The notes beneath the pieces were generated by a model that was given only the letters and a program-made list of their open reading frames with translations, was not told the origin of the DNA and made no database searches. A program made the translations under genes and the position numbers. DNA of 64,000 bases. Source: Campylobacter sp. CCS1377 (GTDB lineage: Bacteria; Campylobacterota; Campylobacteria; Campylobacterales; Campylobacteraceae). Within the stretch, counting starts at the first letter, position 1. Each line of letters opens with the position of its first letter. This document shows, in pieces, positions 20,218 to 28,696 of the stretch. The stretch is from positions 1 to 64,000 of the forward strand of contig NZ_CP155620.1 of NCBI RefSeq assembly GCF_040008265.1. The letters are read 5' to 3'.

Positions 20218-21181
20218 CGCTTTTTATTTCATAAAGAATTTTGCATTGTTTAAATTCATAACAAATGGGGCAGTGATAAAAAAACAAAGGCATGGTATTT
20301 TTGCAATTTAGACACATATAAGAAAAATCAAGTTTAGTTTTGAAAGCATTGTCGTTTAAAATTTTAAGCATTTTAAATTTAGGATTTGTGAAGTTAAAAT
20401 TCTCTTCTTTTTCAAGTAAATTTAGGGCATAAAAAAATTCTTTATATTTAGGATCTTGCGTGAAAATAGCTTTTTTTTCATTATAAAGCAAATCAATGAC
20501 TTCTTCAAATAAAGTGTGGGTTTTGATTTTATAGTTTTGAAAAATAAAGCGTCTAAGTAAAGCATTATCATCATCTAAGGCTAGACTTTGTGTGCTTTTT
20601 TCTTCGAGGCTTTTATTGGATTCATTTTGTATGATGAGTGCTTTAATGAAAGCTTTTTCATCTTTGATATCAAATCCTAGCTCAAATAAGCATTCTAAAA
20701 TTTCTAAAACTTCGTTATATTTTTTTAAACGCAGATAAATTACTTTAAGCATTTTGAGTGCTTTTTCATTGCGTGGGCGTTTTTTTAGGATATTGAGTAA
20801 AATTTCGCTACTTCTTTCTAAAAATCCTGCTTTAAAATACGACTGTGCGAGCAAATAAAAAACATTTTCTTGTAAACTTTTATCTTTTGTTTTTTCTAAG
20901 GCGATAAGATAAATTTGTGTTGCTTTTTCAAATTCGCCACTCTTGGTAAAAACCGAAGCAAGAAAGAGTAAATTATCGTGGCTTAAATTTAAATTTTTTA
21001 ATAAATCCTTGTGCGTGTTATCGAGTTCAAATTTTTTAATGAATTGATCAAGTTTTATGCTTTCATCTTTGTTCGCAAAAATTTGCCAAAAATAATGAAG
21101 CAAAGCCACTATTAATATCAAAATAGTAAGGAAGATAAGACCCACAACGGGATCGCGGTATTCTACAAAGAAAAAATCCAT
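20204..21181 (-). CDS. Membrane-anchored TPR protein with rubredoxin-like zinc ribbon (LapB/YciM-like)
   Basis: One N-terminal membrane span (about residues 12-34) is followed by TPR-type helical repeats over roughly 60-200, and a C-terminal metal site with the pattern CLNC-x10-CPIC in which HCP immediately precedes the last Cys. That architecture and spacing match LapB (YciM), which controls LPS synthesis through LpxC turnover in E. coli. It corresponds to a conserved gene upstream of rnhA in C. jejuni as I recall. Sequence identity to LapB is low, so the function is inference. Confidence 0.6.
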   Translation of the reverse strand: MDFFFVEYRDPVVGLIFLTILILIVALLHYFWQIFANKDESIKLDQFIKKFELDNTHKDLLKNLNLSHDNLLFLASVFTKSGEFEKATQIYLIALEKTKDKSLQENVFYLLAQSYFKAGFLERSSEILLNILKKRPRNEKALKMLKVIYLRLKKYNEVLEILECLFELGFDIKDEKAFIKALIIQNESNKSLEEKSTQSLALDDDNALLRRFIFQNYKIKTHTLFEEVIDLLYNEKKAIFTQDPKYKEFFYALNLLEKEENFNFTNPKFKMLKILNDNAFKTKLDFSYMCLNCKNTMPLFFYHCPICYEFKQCKILYEIKSDEAN

Positions 21182-21229
21182 TCTAGCACTTTTTAGTCAA
21201 AATTTATGCCAATTATAGCTAATTGTTTA

Positions 21230-21235
21230 TATAAT
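21230..21235 (+). promoter_or_regulatory. Putative -10 box for dnaG
   Basis: TATAAT lies 19 bases before the dnaG ATG and follows a T-rich stretch, like many Campylobacter sigma-70 promoters. Confidence 0.45.
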
Positions 21236-21253
21236 TTTCGTTAAGGAAAAACG

Positions 21254-23062
21254 ATGATTGATAAAAATAGCATAGAAAATTTAGCACAAAGAGCAGATAT
21301 TGTTGATGTGATTTCGCACTATATAGAAGTGAAAAAAATGGGTTCAAATTTTGTTTGTATTTGCCCATTTCACGCTGATAAACACCCCTCAATGCACATT
21401 CACGCCCAAAAAGGTTTTTATCATTGTTTTGTATGTGGAGCAGGTGGGGATGTGTTTAAATTTGTTATGGAGTATGAAAAACTAAGCTTTAGCGAAGCGG
21501 TAGAAAAAGTCGCTTCGTGGAATAATTTCTCCCTTAGTTACACCAAAGATCACAACACAAGCAATAAAAACATTCTTCATATTTTACCAAGCCTAAATGC
21601 CTTTTATAAGCAAAATTTAGCCAAACACAAAGAAGCTTTGCATTATCTTTATCAAAGGAAATTAAACGATAAGGACATACAAAAATTTGAACTTGGTTTT
21701 GCCCCAAGCAATGAAGAAAATTTAAGGCTTTTAAGAAATGAAGAGATTGATTTTGAAGAGGCTTTAAGTGTTGGAGCGCTTAAAAAAGATGAGCAAAAAA
21801 AAGAATATTACGCCAGTTTTATTATGCGTATCACTTTTCCTATATACGATCACAAAGGTTTGCTTGTGGGCTTTGGTGGCCGTACTTTAAACAAGGCCGT
21901 CCAAGCTAAATATGTTAATTCCCCTCAAAGCAGACTTTTTGATAAAAGTCGCATTTTTTATGCTTTTAATCTCGCAAAAGACGCCATTGCAAAACAAAAA
22001 GAAATGATAGTTTGCGAAGGCTATATGGACGCCATTGCCTTTCATAAAGCAGGTTTTAACAACGCTGTGGCAGTACTTGGGACAGCTTTAACTGAACATC
22101 ATTTACCTTTAATTAAACGCTATGAAGCTAAGGTGATACTTTGTTTTGATAATGATGAAGCGGGTTTAAAGGCCGCGATGCGTTCGGCGTATTTGCTAAG
22201 TGTAAATAAAATCGATGGAAAAGTTGCCTTAATTCAAGGCGGAAAAGATCCAGCCGAACTTGTGGCGAATGATGAAAGTGCAAAGCTTTATGAGATCTTA
22301 GAAAAGGCAGTGGAGCTTGGGGAATTTTATATCAGAAGACTTGTGGCAGGCTTTGATTTAAATTCAGCCTTAGCTAAGCAAAAGGCCTTAGAAGAAGTGC
22401 AAAAATTCACGCATTTATTAGAGCCTTTAGTGGCAAATTTTTATACAGATTTAGTTGCTAAGCTTTTAGGGGTTGAAAATCATCTCGTAACTTTGGTTAA
22501 AAATGCCAAAATTTCACCCACTAAAAGTAAGATAGAAAATACTTTTGTCCCAAAAACAAGGCTAAATATCGCAGAAATCGAGCTTTTGAAATTTTTAGCA
22601 CAAAATGCGAATTTGCACGAAGATTTTAAAAGGATTTGTCCTAAAAATATTTTCAAACACCAAGAAATGCTAGAGCAAATTTTAAATGATGGTAAAGATC
22701 ATCCTGCTTTAAGAGAATTAGAGCTTTTAGAGATTAAGCCTTTAGAAAATAAAAATGATTTTTTGCTTGCTATCTGCAATGTGTATTTAAGCCATTTGAA
22801 TGCTTTAAAGGGTGCAAGTTCTGAACTGATGCTAAAAAAGCAAATTTTAACCCTACTTTCTCAAAATACCTTAAAAATCAAAAAAGCACTTTTAGATGAT
22901 GAGTTTTATCACTTTTTTTCAAATTTTTTAGAGCTTTTAACTAAGGAGCAAGACTTAGAAAAACTCCATCAAATTTTGCAAAAATTATTAAGAGCTTTAA
23001 AAAATGTAAAATATTTAAACGATATTTTTTTCCCTAATGAGTCTCCAGACGGTCCTTTTTAG
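21254..23062 (+). CDS. dnaG: DNA primase
   Basis: Makes RNA primers for replication. The N-terminal CHC2 zinc finger is CPFH-x18-CFVC (residues about 37-62). The TOPRIM core follows with EGYMDAIAFHKAGF and the acidic CFDNDEAGLKAA. The C-terminal helicase-binding region is divergent, as usual. AAGGA sits 8 bases before the ATG. The gene is divergent from the TPR-rnhA-rnc-aroC operon. Confidence 0.96.
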   Translation: MIDKNSIENLAQRADIVDVISHYIEVKKMGSNFVCICPFHADKHPSMHIHAQKGFYHCFVCGAGGDVFKFVMEYEKLSFSEAVEKVASWNNFSLSYTKDHNTSNKNILHILPSLNAFYKQNLAKHKEALHYLYQRKLNDKDIQKFELGFAPSNEENLRLLRNEEIDFEEALSVGALKKDEQKKEYYASFIMRITFPIYDHKGLLVGFGGRTLNKAVQAKYVNSPQSRLFDKSRIFYAFNLAKDAIAKQKEMIVCEGYMDAIAFHKAGFNNAVAVLGTALTEHHLPLIKRYEAKVILCFDNDEAGLKAAMRSAYLLSVNKIDGKVALIQGGKDPAELVANDESAKLYEILEKAVELGEFYIRRLVAGFDLNSALAKQKALEEVQKFTHLLEPLVANFYTDLVAKLLGVENHLVTLVKNAKISPTKSKIENTFVPKTRLNIAEIELLKFLAQNANLHEDFKRICPKNIFKHQEMLEQILNDGKDHPALRELELLEIKPLENKNDFLLAICNVYLSHLNALKGASSELMLKKQILTLLSQNTLKIKKALLDDEFYHFFSNFLELLTKEQDLEKLHQILQKLLRALKNVKYLNDIFFPNESPDGPF

Positions 23063-23199
23063 TTACATAAAATCGTAAAAAATTCCCTTCAAAATCCGCA
23101 AAAAATTTAAAAAATATCAAATTTATGTATTTTTTCCTGCTGTTTGAGCTGTTTTTTGATTAAAATTGTTTTTATTAATTTTTTAACAAAAGGAGAATT

Positions 23200-23773
23200 T
23201 ATGAAATTTTAAAATTAGGTTTAGTGGCTTGTATGGTGGATAGTTTTAATGTAAATTATATATTTGGTGATAATTTTGTTAACAGAATTTTTATTGAGGG
23301 TGGCGAATTAGATGTACATAGTTAGTTCTTGTCTTTAAATTAGCCTTGCAGGATATGGCTGGGATGGAATTTTAGGTGGTTTGTGCTATAGGGATAAAGA
23401 TAAATTCGCTTTCACTGTTTTAGAAGATAATAGTAATGTGAATCATCTTTTGCCGGTGAAGAGTTAAAATACACTGCAGGCTCGCATTTACAGGCAATCA
23501 AGGCATAAATGTTTTTGGTTATGTGGACTTTTGAGTTATATTTTTGCTGATGCGGTTAGACTCGGCGGAGATTTCGTATATAGAATGATTGCAACTAGCA
23601 ATGTAGCTGGAGATGATGATAAAGATAAATACGAAATTGTTGCAAGAGTGGATTGTAAATACTCTCCAAAATTATCTTTCCAAGCTTGGTATTCTTATAT
23701 TAATGTAGATGGCAACACTGAAGCGCAAAGTGGTAGCAAAAATGTAAGACTTCAAACACTTTATCAATTCTAA
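23200..23773 (+). pseudogene. Decayed major outer-membrane porin gene
   Basis: A good ribosome binding site (AAGGAG at 23192-23197) leads to ATGAAATTT and an immediate stop. One base added near the start would read MKILKLGLVA, like the start of Campylobacter major outer membrane protein. Further fragments appear in shifting frames, and the last 80 codons (from 23531) encode KYSPKLSFQAWYSY and end RLQTLYQF, the terminal Phe of an outer-membrane barrel. The locus is under half the length of a normal porin gene, so it has stops, frameshifts and a deletion. Similarity is judged by eye. Confidence 0.75.
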
Positions 23774-23808
23774 TAAATCCTTACTGAATTAACTTAGTTT
23801 TACTAAAA

Positions 23809-23835
23809 AAAGCCTTACAAATTTTGCAAGACTTT
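23809..23835. terminator. Hairpin between the porin remnant and the next minus-strand gene
   Basis: A 10-bp stem with two G-U pairs (23809-23818 with 23826-23835) is flanked by an A run on the left and a T run on the right, as expected for a bidirectional terminator. It overlaps the last codons of the minus-strand gene. Confidence 0.6.
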
Positions 23836-24685
23836 AAATTTTTTTATCGATTAAAATCGTCTCGCCATTTTGAATTTGCTTTTTTAAGTCTTTGCTTAAA
23901 TTATCTTTTAAATTTTTTAAGTCTTTGTTTTGTAATTTTTCAAATTCGGCTGGATTTGAAGCTTTAAGCTTGGCTTGTTCGTCTGCACTTAAAGCACTAA
24001 GCCCTTTTTCTTTAGCAAGCTCTAGTAAGTCTTTTTCGTCCTTTTTATCTTTGGGTTTTATTTCTTGTGTAGTAGTATTTTGCGTGGAATTTGTGCTATT
24101 TAATGCTTTGTTTAAATCGCTTAAAATTTCGCCCAGACTTGGCTCTTTAGTATCAAATTCATCAACTTTTCCATCAAAATTTATATCTTTTTCTAGGCTG
24201 AAATTAAGTTTTTCTTCCAAATTTGCATTTTGATCTAGTTTATTTTGATTTTTTACGCTTAAATCACGCATACTTTCAAGTGGAGCTTTTTGCTTAAAAT
24301 TAAGCTTTTGTGTTGATTGCTTGTTATGGCTTAAGGAATTTGGATCAAAAAGCTCATTGCTTACTTTTTCAAACCAATTTGCGATAAATTCATTTGCCTC
24401 GCCATTGAGTCTGTAACTTTTATCATCCCTTGCTATGATATGGGTGTAAGAGGCAAAATGACTTTGGAGATTTTTAAAATTTTCTTCGCTTAAATTTAGG
24501 CTCAAAAGTTCGCCTTCTTTGTTTTCAAAAACTACTTTGAAACCTGAATTTTTAGTGCTTGAAATATCATTTACCTTAACTTTATCTTGTTCTTCTCTTT
24601 TGAGTTCGCTAAGTTCCTTTTGTTTTGTGGTGTTTTGAAGACTTTCAAAAGTAGTGTTTGAAGGGTTAATTTTTAAATCATCCAT
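23834..24685 (-). CDS. Hypothetical hydrophilic protein with an EF-hand-like loop
   Basis: Function unknown. The ~283-residue product is strongly charged, low in hydrophobic residues and without signal peptide or membrane span. It contains one calcium-loop-like motif, DINFDGKVDEFD, with Asp/Asn/Asp at loop positions 1, 3 and 5, followed by Asn/Thr-rich and Lys/Glu-rich stretches. I place the start at 24685 (MDDLKINPS) because AAGGA lies just upstream, eight codons inside the longest frame. It resembles a conserved hypothetical found near the PP-loop gene in C. jejuni. Confidence 0.65.
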   Translation of the reverse strand: MDDLKINPSNTTFESLQNTTKQKELSELKREEQDKVKVNDISSTKNSGFKVVFENKEGELLSLNLSEENFKNLQSHFASYTHIIARDDKSYRLNGEANEFIANWFEKVSNELFDPNSLSHNKQSTQKLNFKQKAPLESMRDLSVKNQNKLDQNANLEEKLNFSLEKDINFDGKVDEFDTKEPSLGEILSDLNKALNSTNSTQNTTTQEIKPKDKKDEKDLLELAKEKGLSALSADEQAKLKASNPAEFEKLQNKDLKNLKDNLSKDLKKQIQNGETILIDKKI

Positions 24686-24824
24686 AAAAATCCTTTTTAA
24701 TGCAATCATAAATTCTAAATCGGCATAAAAAATATTTTATACCTATGTTTTGTTAAATTATAAGAAAAAAGTATTGATACCTTTGATTTGGTTTTCGTTT
24801 TATAAAATCTTTGTTATAATTTGT

Positions 24825-24830
24825 GCCAAG
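24825..24830 (+). promoter_or_regulatory. Extended -10 promoter before the frameshifted small gene
   Basis: TTTGTTATAAT is a close match to the extended -10 element of Campylobacter sigma-70 promoters. It lies 41 bases upstream of the ATG at 24871 and could also drive the PP-loop gene at 25120. Confidence 0.5.
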
Positions 24831-24870
24831 CTTAACACAAAGCAAAATCACTTAAATACAAGAAAATTAA

Positions 24871-25105
24871 ATGACACTCGTGCGCTCATTGCTTTTTTAA
24901 AGACCAAGATAAAAGAAGTCTTGATGAGACTAGGTATTATACTATTGATGAAATTCTGGCTTTTAAAAAAGCACTTCGATGGGCTAAACAAAATCCGCAA
25001 GAGGCGCAAGATGCCGAAAGAGAAATGCAAGGATATGCCGAAAATGTTTGGCGATGGCGTGTGGAATTTGATATAATCGCGAGTTTAAAATTGATTGATT
25101 TATAA
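24871..25105 (+). pseudogene. Frameshifted small hypothetical gene
   Basis: From ATG 24871 the frame stops after MTLVRSLLF at a run of six T (24893-24898). With five T the reading continues without a stop to 25105, giving about 77 residues that include SLDETRYYTIDEILAFKKAL and end in LKLIDL. The acidic, helical downstream part looks like real coding sequence but has no start of its own. No family recognised. It directly precedes the PP-loop gene. Confidence 0.5.
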
Positions 25106-25119
25106 AACTAAGGAACAAA

Positions 25120-26103
25120 ATGAAAGCATTAGCACTTTTTAGTGGCGGGCTTGATAGCATGCTTGCTATAAAACTCATCACTTCGCAAGGCATAGAAGTA
25201 AAAGCGATAAACATAAACATAGGCTTTGGCGCTACAAGTGATAAAAGCGAACTTATGGCAAAAAGAGCGGCTTTAGCTGGGGCAAGTTTTGAAGTGATAG
25301 ATGTAAGAAATGAGTATTTACAAAAAGTGCTTTTTAATCCACAATACGGCTATGGAAAGCATTTTAATCCCTGCATAGACTGCCATGCTTTTATGTTTAA
25401 AACTGCACTAGCTATGCTAAAAAGCGAAAATGCAAGTTTTATTATAACAGGCGAAGTTTTAGGCCAACGTCCTATGAGTCAAAGAAGTGATGCGATGGCT
25501 AAAGTTAAAAAACTCGCACTTGATGAAGAGGATTTAATCCTTCGTCCTATGTGTGCTAAAAATTTACCCCTTACAAAGCCTGAAAGAGAGGGTTGGGTGG
25601 ATAGAGACAAACTAGAAAATATAAGCGGAAGAAGCCGTAAAAGACAACTTGAACTTGTAGCTAAATTTGGTTTTGAGGACTTTGAAAGCCCTGGTGGTGG
25701 GTGCTTACTTACACTTGAAAGTTTTGCTAAGAAAATTCGCGATTTTATAGAATTTGACAAAGATATGGAGGTAAATGACGCCCAACTTTTAAAATACGGC
25801 CGCCATTTAAGACTACCAAATGGTGCTAAAATGATAGTGGGTAGAAATGAATTAGAAAACGAGCTTTTAAGAAATTTAAAAACCGACAAATATGAAGAAA
25901 TTAAACTTGGAGATTTAATCGGTGCTTATTCTTTACTTAGCGCAAATGCAGATGAAAAAGACTTAGAGCTTGCTTTAAAAATAGCACTAACTTACGCAAA
26001 AACACAAAGCGATAAAGAATACCAAGTAGGCTTTAAAGATAAAATTTATACTAGCAAAGCTTATGAAAATAAAGAAAGCGTGAGTGAATTTTTCATCTCT
26101 TAA
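25120..26103 (+). CDS. PP-loop ATP pyrophosphatase-like protein (tRNA-thiolation-like)
   Basis: The N-terminus has the PP-loop SGGLDSML (residues 8-15) of adenylating enzymes such as MnmA and ThiI. A CIDCH motif near residue 87 resembles the cysteine pairs of tRNA-thiolating enzymes. The C-terminal half (SPGGGCLLT, then RHLRLPNGAKMIVGRN) matches a conserved C. jejuni ATP-binding protein of unknown substrate that lies near dnaG/aroC there. AAGGAAC precedes the ATG. An RNA-modifying role is likely but the substrate is not known. Confidence 0.7.
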   Translation: MKALALFSGGLDSMLAIKLITSQGIEVKAININIGFGATSDKSELMAKRAALAGASFEVIDVRNEYLQKVLFNPQYGYGKHFNPCIDCHAFMFKTALAMLKSENASFIITGEVLGQRPMSQRSDAMAKVKKLALDEEDLILRPMCAKNLPLTKPEREGWVDRDKLENISGRSRKRQLELVAKFGFEDFESPGGGCLLTLESFAKKIRDFIEFDKDMEVNDAQLLKYGRHLRLPNGAKMIVGRNELENELLRNLKTDKYEEIKLGDLIGAYSLLSANADEKDLELALKIALTYAKTQSDKEYQVGFKDKIYTSKAYENKESVSEFFIS

Positions 26104-26123
26104 GGGAAGGCTTAAAGCCTCCA

Positions 26124-27155
26124 TTATTTTTTTGTTTTGCTGACTATTTCTATAATGTTTTGTGCGACATCATCAGCTAATTCTAAATGCGAAGTAAAGC
26201 CTACACAAGAACAATTTATCTCGCCTAAGACATATTTATCTTTGCCATTTTCATCAGTATCTAAAATGAAATCAGCTGTCCAAATGAGTGGTAAATCATA
26301 ATTTCCAAGTTTAGCTCTTACTTTAGGAAGTTCACTTAAAAACATATCCACTAAATTTTTCCAATCTTCTGGCTTATCATAGCGGTATTTTGCTCCACTA
26401 AAAAGTGTAGCAGAAAAAGCATCTGCATCTTCAGAAGGTTTTTTATGCACGACATTTACAGGAGTGTTATAAAGCATTAAAAGCCTGATTTCTCCTTCTT
26501 TAATGCGTGGCAAGAATCTCATATCTACAAGCATACCGTTATCGCCTACAATGTATTGCTCGCAAAAGTCCATAAATTCACAAAGTTCTCTGTGTTCAAC
26601 ATGATTATCTTTTGCTTCGGTGCATTTGATTTTTGCATTCAAGGGTACACTATCGCCGTTAAATTCACTCTCAACACTCACACGCCAAATTCCTTCGCCT
26701 GTAGAGCCGCGATTTTGTTTTAAAACTCTTTCGCCTTTAGCCAAGCTTTTGACAAAATTTTCTTTGAAAGTCTTAATATCATAATAAGCATAGGTATCAC
26801 TTGGCACAAGATCGGTGTCTGCTAGTTTGGTTAAAGCATCTTTTGCTCCATAACCTATCATTGCATCAGGGTGAGGCATACCGACAAGTCCATCATTACA
26901 GAGCTTTCTTAACATATCAAAATATTCATTTTCTTCTTTAAGATTGCCAGGATTGATGCGTGAAACATAACCATCAAAATTTTCTTTTACATAGTGATAA
27001 ATTTCATCTTTTTTGCCTACTTCGAAAAATATCACTTCAGCATTCCAACCTTTGGATTTTAAAGCATTTACCATAGGCATAGTATCTTTTCTATAGCCAT
27101 CTTCACCTTTATCACTTCCGCCTCTAACTTCAAAAAAAACAATGTTTTTTTTCAT
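26124..27155 (-). CDS. ATP-grasp-like conserved Campylobacter protein
   Basis: The 343-residue protein has features of an ATP-grasp ligase: KQNRGSTGEGIW near residues 148-159 as a glycine-rich ATP loop, and a C-terminal GEINCSCVGFTS in place of the usual metal-binding ExN motif. It closely resembles a 343-residue conserved C. jejuni protein of unknown function (Cj0069, from memory). AAGGAG precedes the ATG. It probably joins two small molecules or amino acids; the substrates are unknown. It converges on the PP-loop gene. Confidence 0.65.
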   Translation of the reverse strand: MKKNIVFFEVRGGSDKGEDGYRKDTMPMVNALKSKGWNAEVIFFEVGKKDEIYHYVKENFDGYVSRINPGNLKEENEYFDMLRKLCNDGLVGMPHPDAMIGYGAKDALTKLADTDLVPSDTYAYYDIKTFKENFVKSLAKGERVLKQNRGSTGEGIWRVSVESEFNGDSVPLNAKIKCTEAKDNHVEHRELCEFMDFCEQYIVGDNGMLVDMRFLPRIKEGEIRLLMLYNTPVNVVHKKPSEDADAFSATLFSGAKYRYDKPEDWKNLVDMFLSELPKVRAKLGNYDLPLIWTADFILDTDENGKDKYVLGEINCSCVGFTSHLELADDVAQNIIEIVSKTKK

Positions 27156-27341
27156 GATTTCTCCTTAGAATGAATGTGGTTTAAATTATGGCATATAAAA
27201 AATAAATTCTAAATTTAAGACCGATTTTATCTTTTTTACTTGAAAAGCGTTTGTAATAATGCTTTTAAGTATGATTTTGTTGTCACGATTAATAAAAAAT
27301 CAAGATGATTAATATCAAAAGAGTTTTTTAGTTTATCAAGG

Positions 27342-27347
27342 TATAAT
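27342..27347 (+). promoter_or_regulatory. Putative -10 box for sdaC
   Basis: TATAAT lies 27 bases before the sdaC ATG, preceded by periodic T-rich DNA typical of Campylobacter promoters that lack a clear -35. Confidence 0.5.
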
Positions 27348-27373
27348 TTAATTTTTAATTTTTAGGAGTTTAA

Positions 27374-28687
27374 ATGAAGTGGAATTCTTTTGATACGCGT
27401 TGGATGCTTTCATTGTTTGGGACAGCAGTTGGTGCGGGGATTTTATTTTTGCCTATTAAGGCCGGTGTGGGTGGTTTTTGGCCTGTTGTTGTAATGTGTT
27501 TTATTATTTTTCCAATGGTTTATCTAAGCCATAGAGCTTTAAGTCGTTTTGTATGTCAAGCAAATGGTAATGATAAGGATATCACTCATGCGGCTGAAGA
27601 GTATTTTGGTAGAAAAGTGAGTATTTTTATATCTATTCTTTATTTTTTTGCTATTTTTCCTATTTGTTTGGCGTATTGTGTGGGTATAACTAATACTTTT
27701 GAAAGTTTTATTTATCATCAATTTTTGCCCCTTTTAAATTCAGAAGGTGTGTTTTCGGATGTCATTCGTGCTATGTATGAAGTAAGTGCGGATGTTGGAG
27801 GAAAAACTGTGGTAAGTTTATTGCCTGTTTACCGTTTGTTTTTGGTCTTTATTTTGGTAAGTATTTTTATGCTTATTATGCTTTTTAGTGAAGAATTAAT
27901 CACAAAAGTGTGTGAATGGCTTGTGTATCCTTTATGCGCTATACTTTTTGCATTTTCTTTATATCTTATCCCTTATTGGTCTTTTGAGAGTTTTAGTGCA
28001 GTACCTGGAGCGAAAGAATTTATCACTATAGTATGGCTTACTTTGCCGGTTTTAGTGTTTTCTTTTAATCACTCACCAGCAATTTCTACTTTTTCTTTAA
28101 GTGTAAAAAGACAATATCCTGAAAATTCAGTACAAAAAGCAAATCAAATTTTGCTTAGAACCTCTGTAATGTTACTTGCTTTTGTTATGTTTTTTGTGGT
28201 ATCTTGTGTGCTTTCTTTAACTCCAGCCGAACTTGCTGAAGCTAGAGCGCAAAACATACCTGTGCTTTCTTATTTTGCTAATAAGCTTGATAATCCATTT
28301 ATTTCTTATGGTGGTCCATTAATCGCATTTTTAGCAATTTCTAGTTCGTTCTTTGGACATTATTTTGGTGCTAGAGAGGGTGCTTATGGTATAGTTAGAA
28401 AGTGTTGTAAATTAGCGGGCAATGAAAATCCAAATTTAAAAAAGATTGCGATTTATTCAACTTTAACGATGTATGTGATCATGTTAATCACTGCTTATAT
28501 TAATCCTAGTATCTTGGGTTTTATAGAAAGTTTGGGTGGTCCAATCATTGCGGCAATTTTGTTCTTAATGCCAATTATTGCAATTTATACGGTTTCAAAA
28601 ATGAAAAAATTCCAAAACAAAGCTTTAGATGCTTTTGTTTTTATTACGGGAATTTTAACTATAATTACCGTGATTTATACTTTTTAA
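27374..28687 (+). CDS. sdaC: Serine transporter SdaC (HAAAP family)
   Basis: Proton-coupled L-serine importer in the inner membrane. The 437-residue protein has about 11 membrane spans. It begins with the family signature FGTAVGAGILFLPI near residues 15-28 and contains SFNHSPAISTFS. AGGAG precedes the ATG. It is 9 bases upstream of sdaA, so uptake and breakdown of serine form one operon. Confidence 0.94.
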   Translation: MKWNSFDTRWMLSLFGTAVGAGILFLPIKAGVGGFWPVVVMCFIIFPMVYLSHRALSRFVCQANGNDKDITHAAEEYFGRKVSIFISILYFFAIFPICLAYCVGITNTFESFIYHQFLPLLNSEGVFSDVIRAMYEVSADVGGKTVVSLLPVYRLFLVFILVSIFMLIMLFSEELITKVCEWLVYPLCAILFAFSLYLIPYWSFESFSAVPGAKEFITIVWLTLPVLVFSFNHSPAISTFSLSVKRQYPENSVQKANQILLRTSVMLLAFVMFFVVSCVLSLTPAELAEARAQNIPVLSYFANKLDNPFISYGGPLIAFLAISSSFFGHYFGAREGAYGIVRKCCKLAGNENPNLKKIAIYSTLTMYVIMLITAYINPSILGFIESLGGPIIAAILFLMPIIAIYTVSKMKKFQNKALDAFVFITGILTIITVIYTF

Positions 28688-28696
28688 GGCTTTTTA

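Noticed and set aside
24750-25076. 108-codon open frame MLNYKKKVLIPLIWF...
   Set aside because: It covers the promoter-like TATAAT and an out-of-frame part of the frameshifted small gene; composition is not protein-like and no ribosome binding site precedes it.
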